Part shown: piece after piece, positions 62,255 to 64,000 of the stretch | How the letters are laid out: every line of letters starts with the position of its first letter | How positions within the stretch are numbered: position 1 is the stretch's first letter | Assembly: GCA_963556195.1 (NCBI GenBank) | Contig: OY744520.1 | Location: 3,209,501-3,273,500, forward strand | DNA: 64,000 nucleotides | Reading direction: 5' to 3' | Origin: Sepiola atlantica | Taxonomy: Eukaryota; Mollusca; Cephalopoda; Sepiida; Sepiolidae | Translations under genes and position numbers: made by a program | The notes under the pieces: generated by a model | Told to the model about the DNA's origin: nothing | Databases searched by the model: none | Seen by the model: only the letters and a program-made list of their open reading frames with translations

Positions 62255-64000
62255 CATGATTATTTCGAATGAAGTTGCAAATATTTGATTATTTGGTATC
62301 ATTCTATCTATACACTCTCTGCTAGTTTATTAAAAAAAGAATAACCAGTGTCTGAATTTAAGATAGTGAACAGACTTGACGGGAAATTAAATGAAACCAA
62401 CGAAATATAATTCAGATATTAGAATGAGATTAAATACATAAAAAAATAAACGTAAAATTATCACCCACTTGCGAATACGATTCCGTTTCTAAAACCATGT
62501 CATTTTTTAAAAATCTTGGTTATTAAATTATTAGAAATCGAGCGTGTGCGTGTTAGAAGGGGTCTGCTAATATTATACTTACTTAAATATTTTTTACCGG
62601 CAATATTGTCACGCTGTTTACATTTGTATGTCTCTGAGGGGGGGGGGGGCGCTTTACTGAAAATAAACATTTAATAGACCGTGTCTTCACCCCCCCCCTC
62701 AAAATGCTTGACAAATATGTCGTTATAACGCTATCTGGTGCGATCATGTTGTTGTGTTTAATATAAGTGTTAAAATGATTCCTAACTAAAAAATATATTT
62801 TTTTTTTTTTACCGTAAACCTTTTAAGGCTATTTACATGAAATTGTCTAAAGATGTGGAATCTCACATTTTATCTGGAGGGTCAGTATTTCTAATTTTAC
62901 CATTTTTTTTTTTTTTTTTTTTTTTTCTAGAAAAGTTTACAAAACACCAAATAGAAAATATAAATGATACTAAAAAAATGCAAACAATGTAAGTTACCAT
63001 TTTTATGTTAAATGTATGCAAAACTTATCCTTCACTGTAAATTTTAAAATAATTGGTTTAGTTTTTGTTTTATGTTTACGGCTAAATTTTTCATGCTGTT
63101 TACACGGGTAAAATGTAATTTTGTTGAGTGAATTAACATGTGTGGCTACACTGATTATTTGTTGAAGTAGCATTTGGTGGATTTTCAGAATAAAGGGCGC
63201 ATCCTGTGGTTGGAAATTACAAACATTGAATATTATTGTCTATTATGTTTTGTCAAATTTAAGGGACACTTATTGCAAAATAAAATTAGGTTGAAGATAA
63301 TTCAGTAATTATTTCTTTTTAATTCGTGGAATAAGTATATATTTAAATAAATTTTACGTTGATAAAAATAAAATAAAAAAACATTAAGCCTGTCTGAAGT
63401 CTTGGTCGAGCGTTGGTGATGAGATCCTAAATTCATTTTCGACTTATGTTACAGGTGATGGTCGAGATCCTACCTATGCGTAATGGCTACACACTAAGTG
63501 TGATTAAACAAAGTAAGATTGGGGTTCACTTTGAAATCATAATCATTTTAATGCCCGATTGAATGCGTTGGACGGCTTCCTAAAATTGACTCCTGAATGA
63601 ACTTATCTCTGTTAAGGTATTTCTGTAGTTAGAAATGTGTAATCTTCCAGAGATATATTAAGAACGTCTAGAAGATGCCTTCACTGTCAGAAGAATTCAT
63701 ATTGTCTTTTTGTCACAATTTGTTGTGACTAAACGATTTAACAAACTGCTAACCGGCAACTCAAAATCAAAACATATGCCAGGTTTCAGCTCTAGCCAGG
63801 GTGCAGTCAACAGCTGGGTATGACTACCATCATGCTAGAGGAGCCATCATCCGTGAATGTTAAGATCGTTTTTTCTTTTACATAGAAAACACACACACCA
63901 CACACTATCATATCCAGTGAAGCAATGGAGGCTGATCAATACTTGGCTGATATTATATCAAATACAATGTTTTCTCGGTTTGAAGTATATTATCCTCAAA

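Larger units (their letters stand above)
58230..63870 (+). repeat. Tandem unit E
   Basis: Diverged partner of unit D. Similarity starts in the promoter block and runs with gaps to 63870. It has its own insertions: the foldback element at 60339-60551 and about 480 bp at about 63263-63745 of unrecognised origin. A G run (62638), C run (62690), T run (62904-62927) and a (TA)n at 61205-61238 are present. No further genes are seen at 59600-62000 or 62260-64000. Confidence 0.7.

Noticed and set aside
1..64000. CRISPR arrays, operons or phage genes
   Set aside because: No spaced identical short repeats of CRISPR type and no bacterial gene organisation; regular repeats are microsatellites, a minisatellite and segmental duplications.

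Overview
The window is AT-rich nuclear DNA from an animal, most likely an invertebrate. A mollusc or other lophotrochozoan would fit, but the sequence does not settle this. The evidence is several metazoan transposon classes (non-LTR elements, a Penelope-like element with a GIY-YIG endonuclease, a Helitron-like insertion, small inverted-repeat elements), TTAGGG-type tracts, a U2 snRNA-derived fragment, long (TA)n arrays and no long gene-like ORFs. Nothing suggests bacterial DNA.

The window is organised around a head-to-tail array of five copies (A to E, all + strand) of a small intronless gene for an 82- or 78-residue single-span membrane protein that I do not recognise: 2543-2791, 18145-18393, 26926-27174, 43992-44240 and 58444-58680. 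Each copy has an ATTGG box, exactly 27 bp further on a TATA box (eroded in C), an initiator about 30 bp later, a short leader, the ORF, a possible 3'UTR hairpin, and an AATAAA followed by a T/GT-rich stretch 0.76-0.91 kb after the stop. This predicts an unspliced mRNA of about 1.1 kb. The transmembrane core is nearly invariant while both tails change.

A, B and C sit in close duplicates of a long unit. A (1-15207) and B (15208-25110) align almost base for base; C (25203-33390) is an older, rearranged copy. D (43500-47920) and E (58230-63870) are older still and resemble each other along their length. Unit A also carries an internal duplication of its gene-less downstream part.

Insertions can be dated and bounded by comparison between units. 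They include a LINE 3' fragment in A, a decayed transposon-type gene (12790-15150), a Helitron-like element in B, two opposed copies of a GGG-ended element with 8-bp target duplications in C, and a 383-bp insertion in C that begins with the 5' end of U2 snRNA. Between C and D lie a jockey-like LINE split by a Tx1-like LINE, (TA)n arrays, a foldback element and an inverted pair of Penelope-like copies. Between D and E lie two further copies of the jockey-like LINE, one of them retaining the FADD catalytic motif, and a minisatellite of about 69 bp. All mobile-element ORFs seen are broken or truncated, so the five small genes are the only convincing intact protein-coding genes here.
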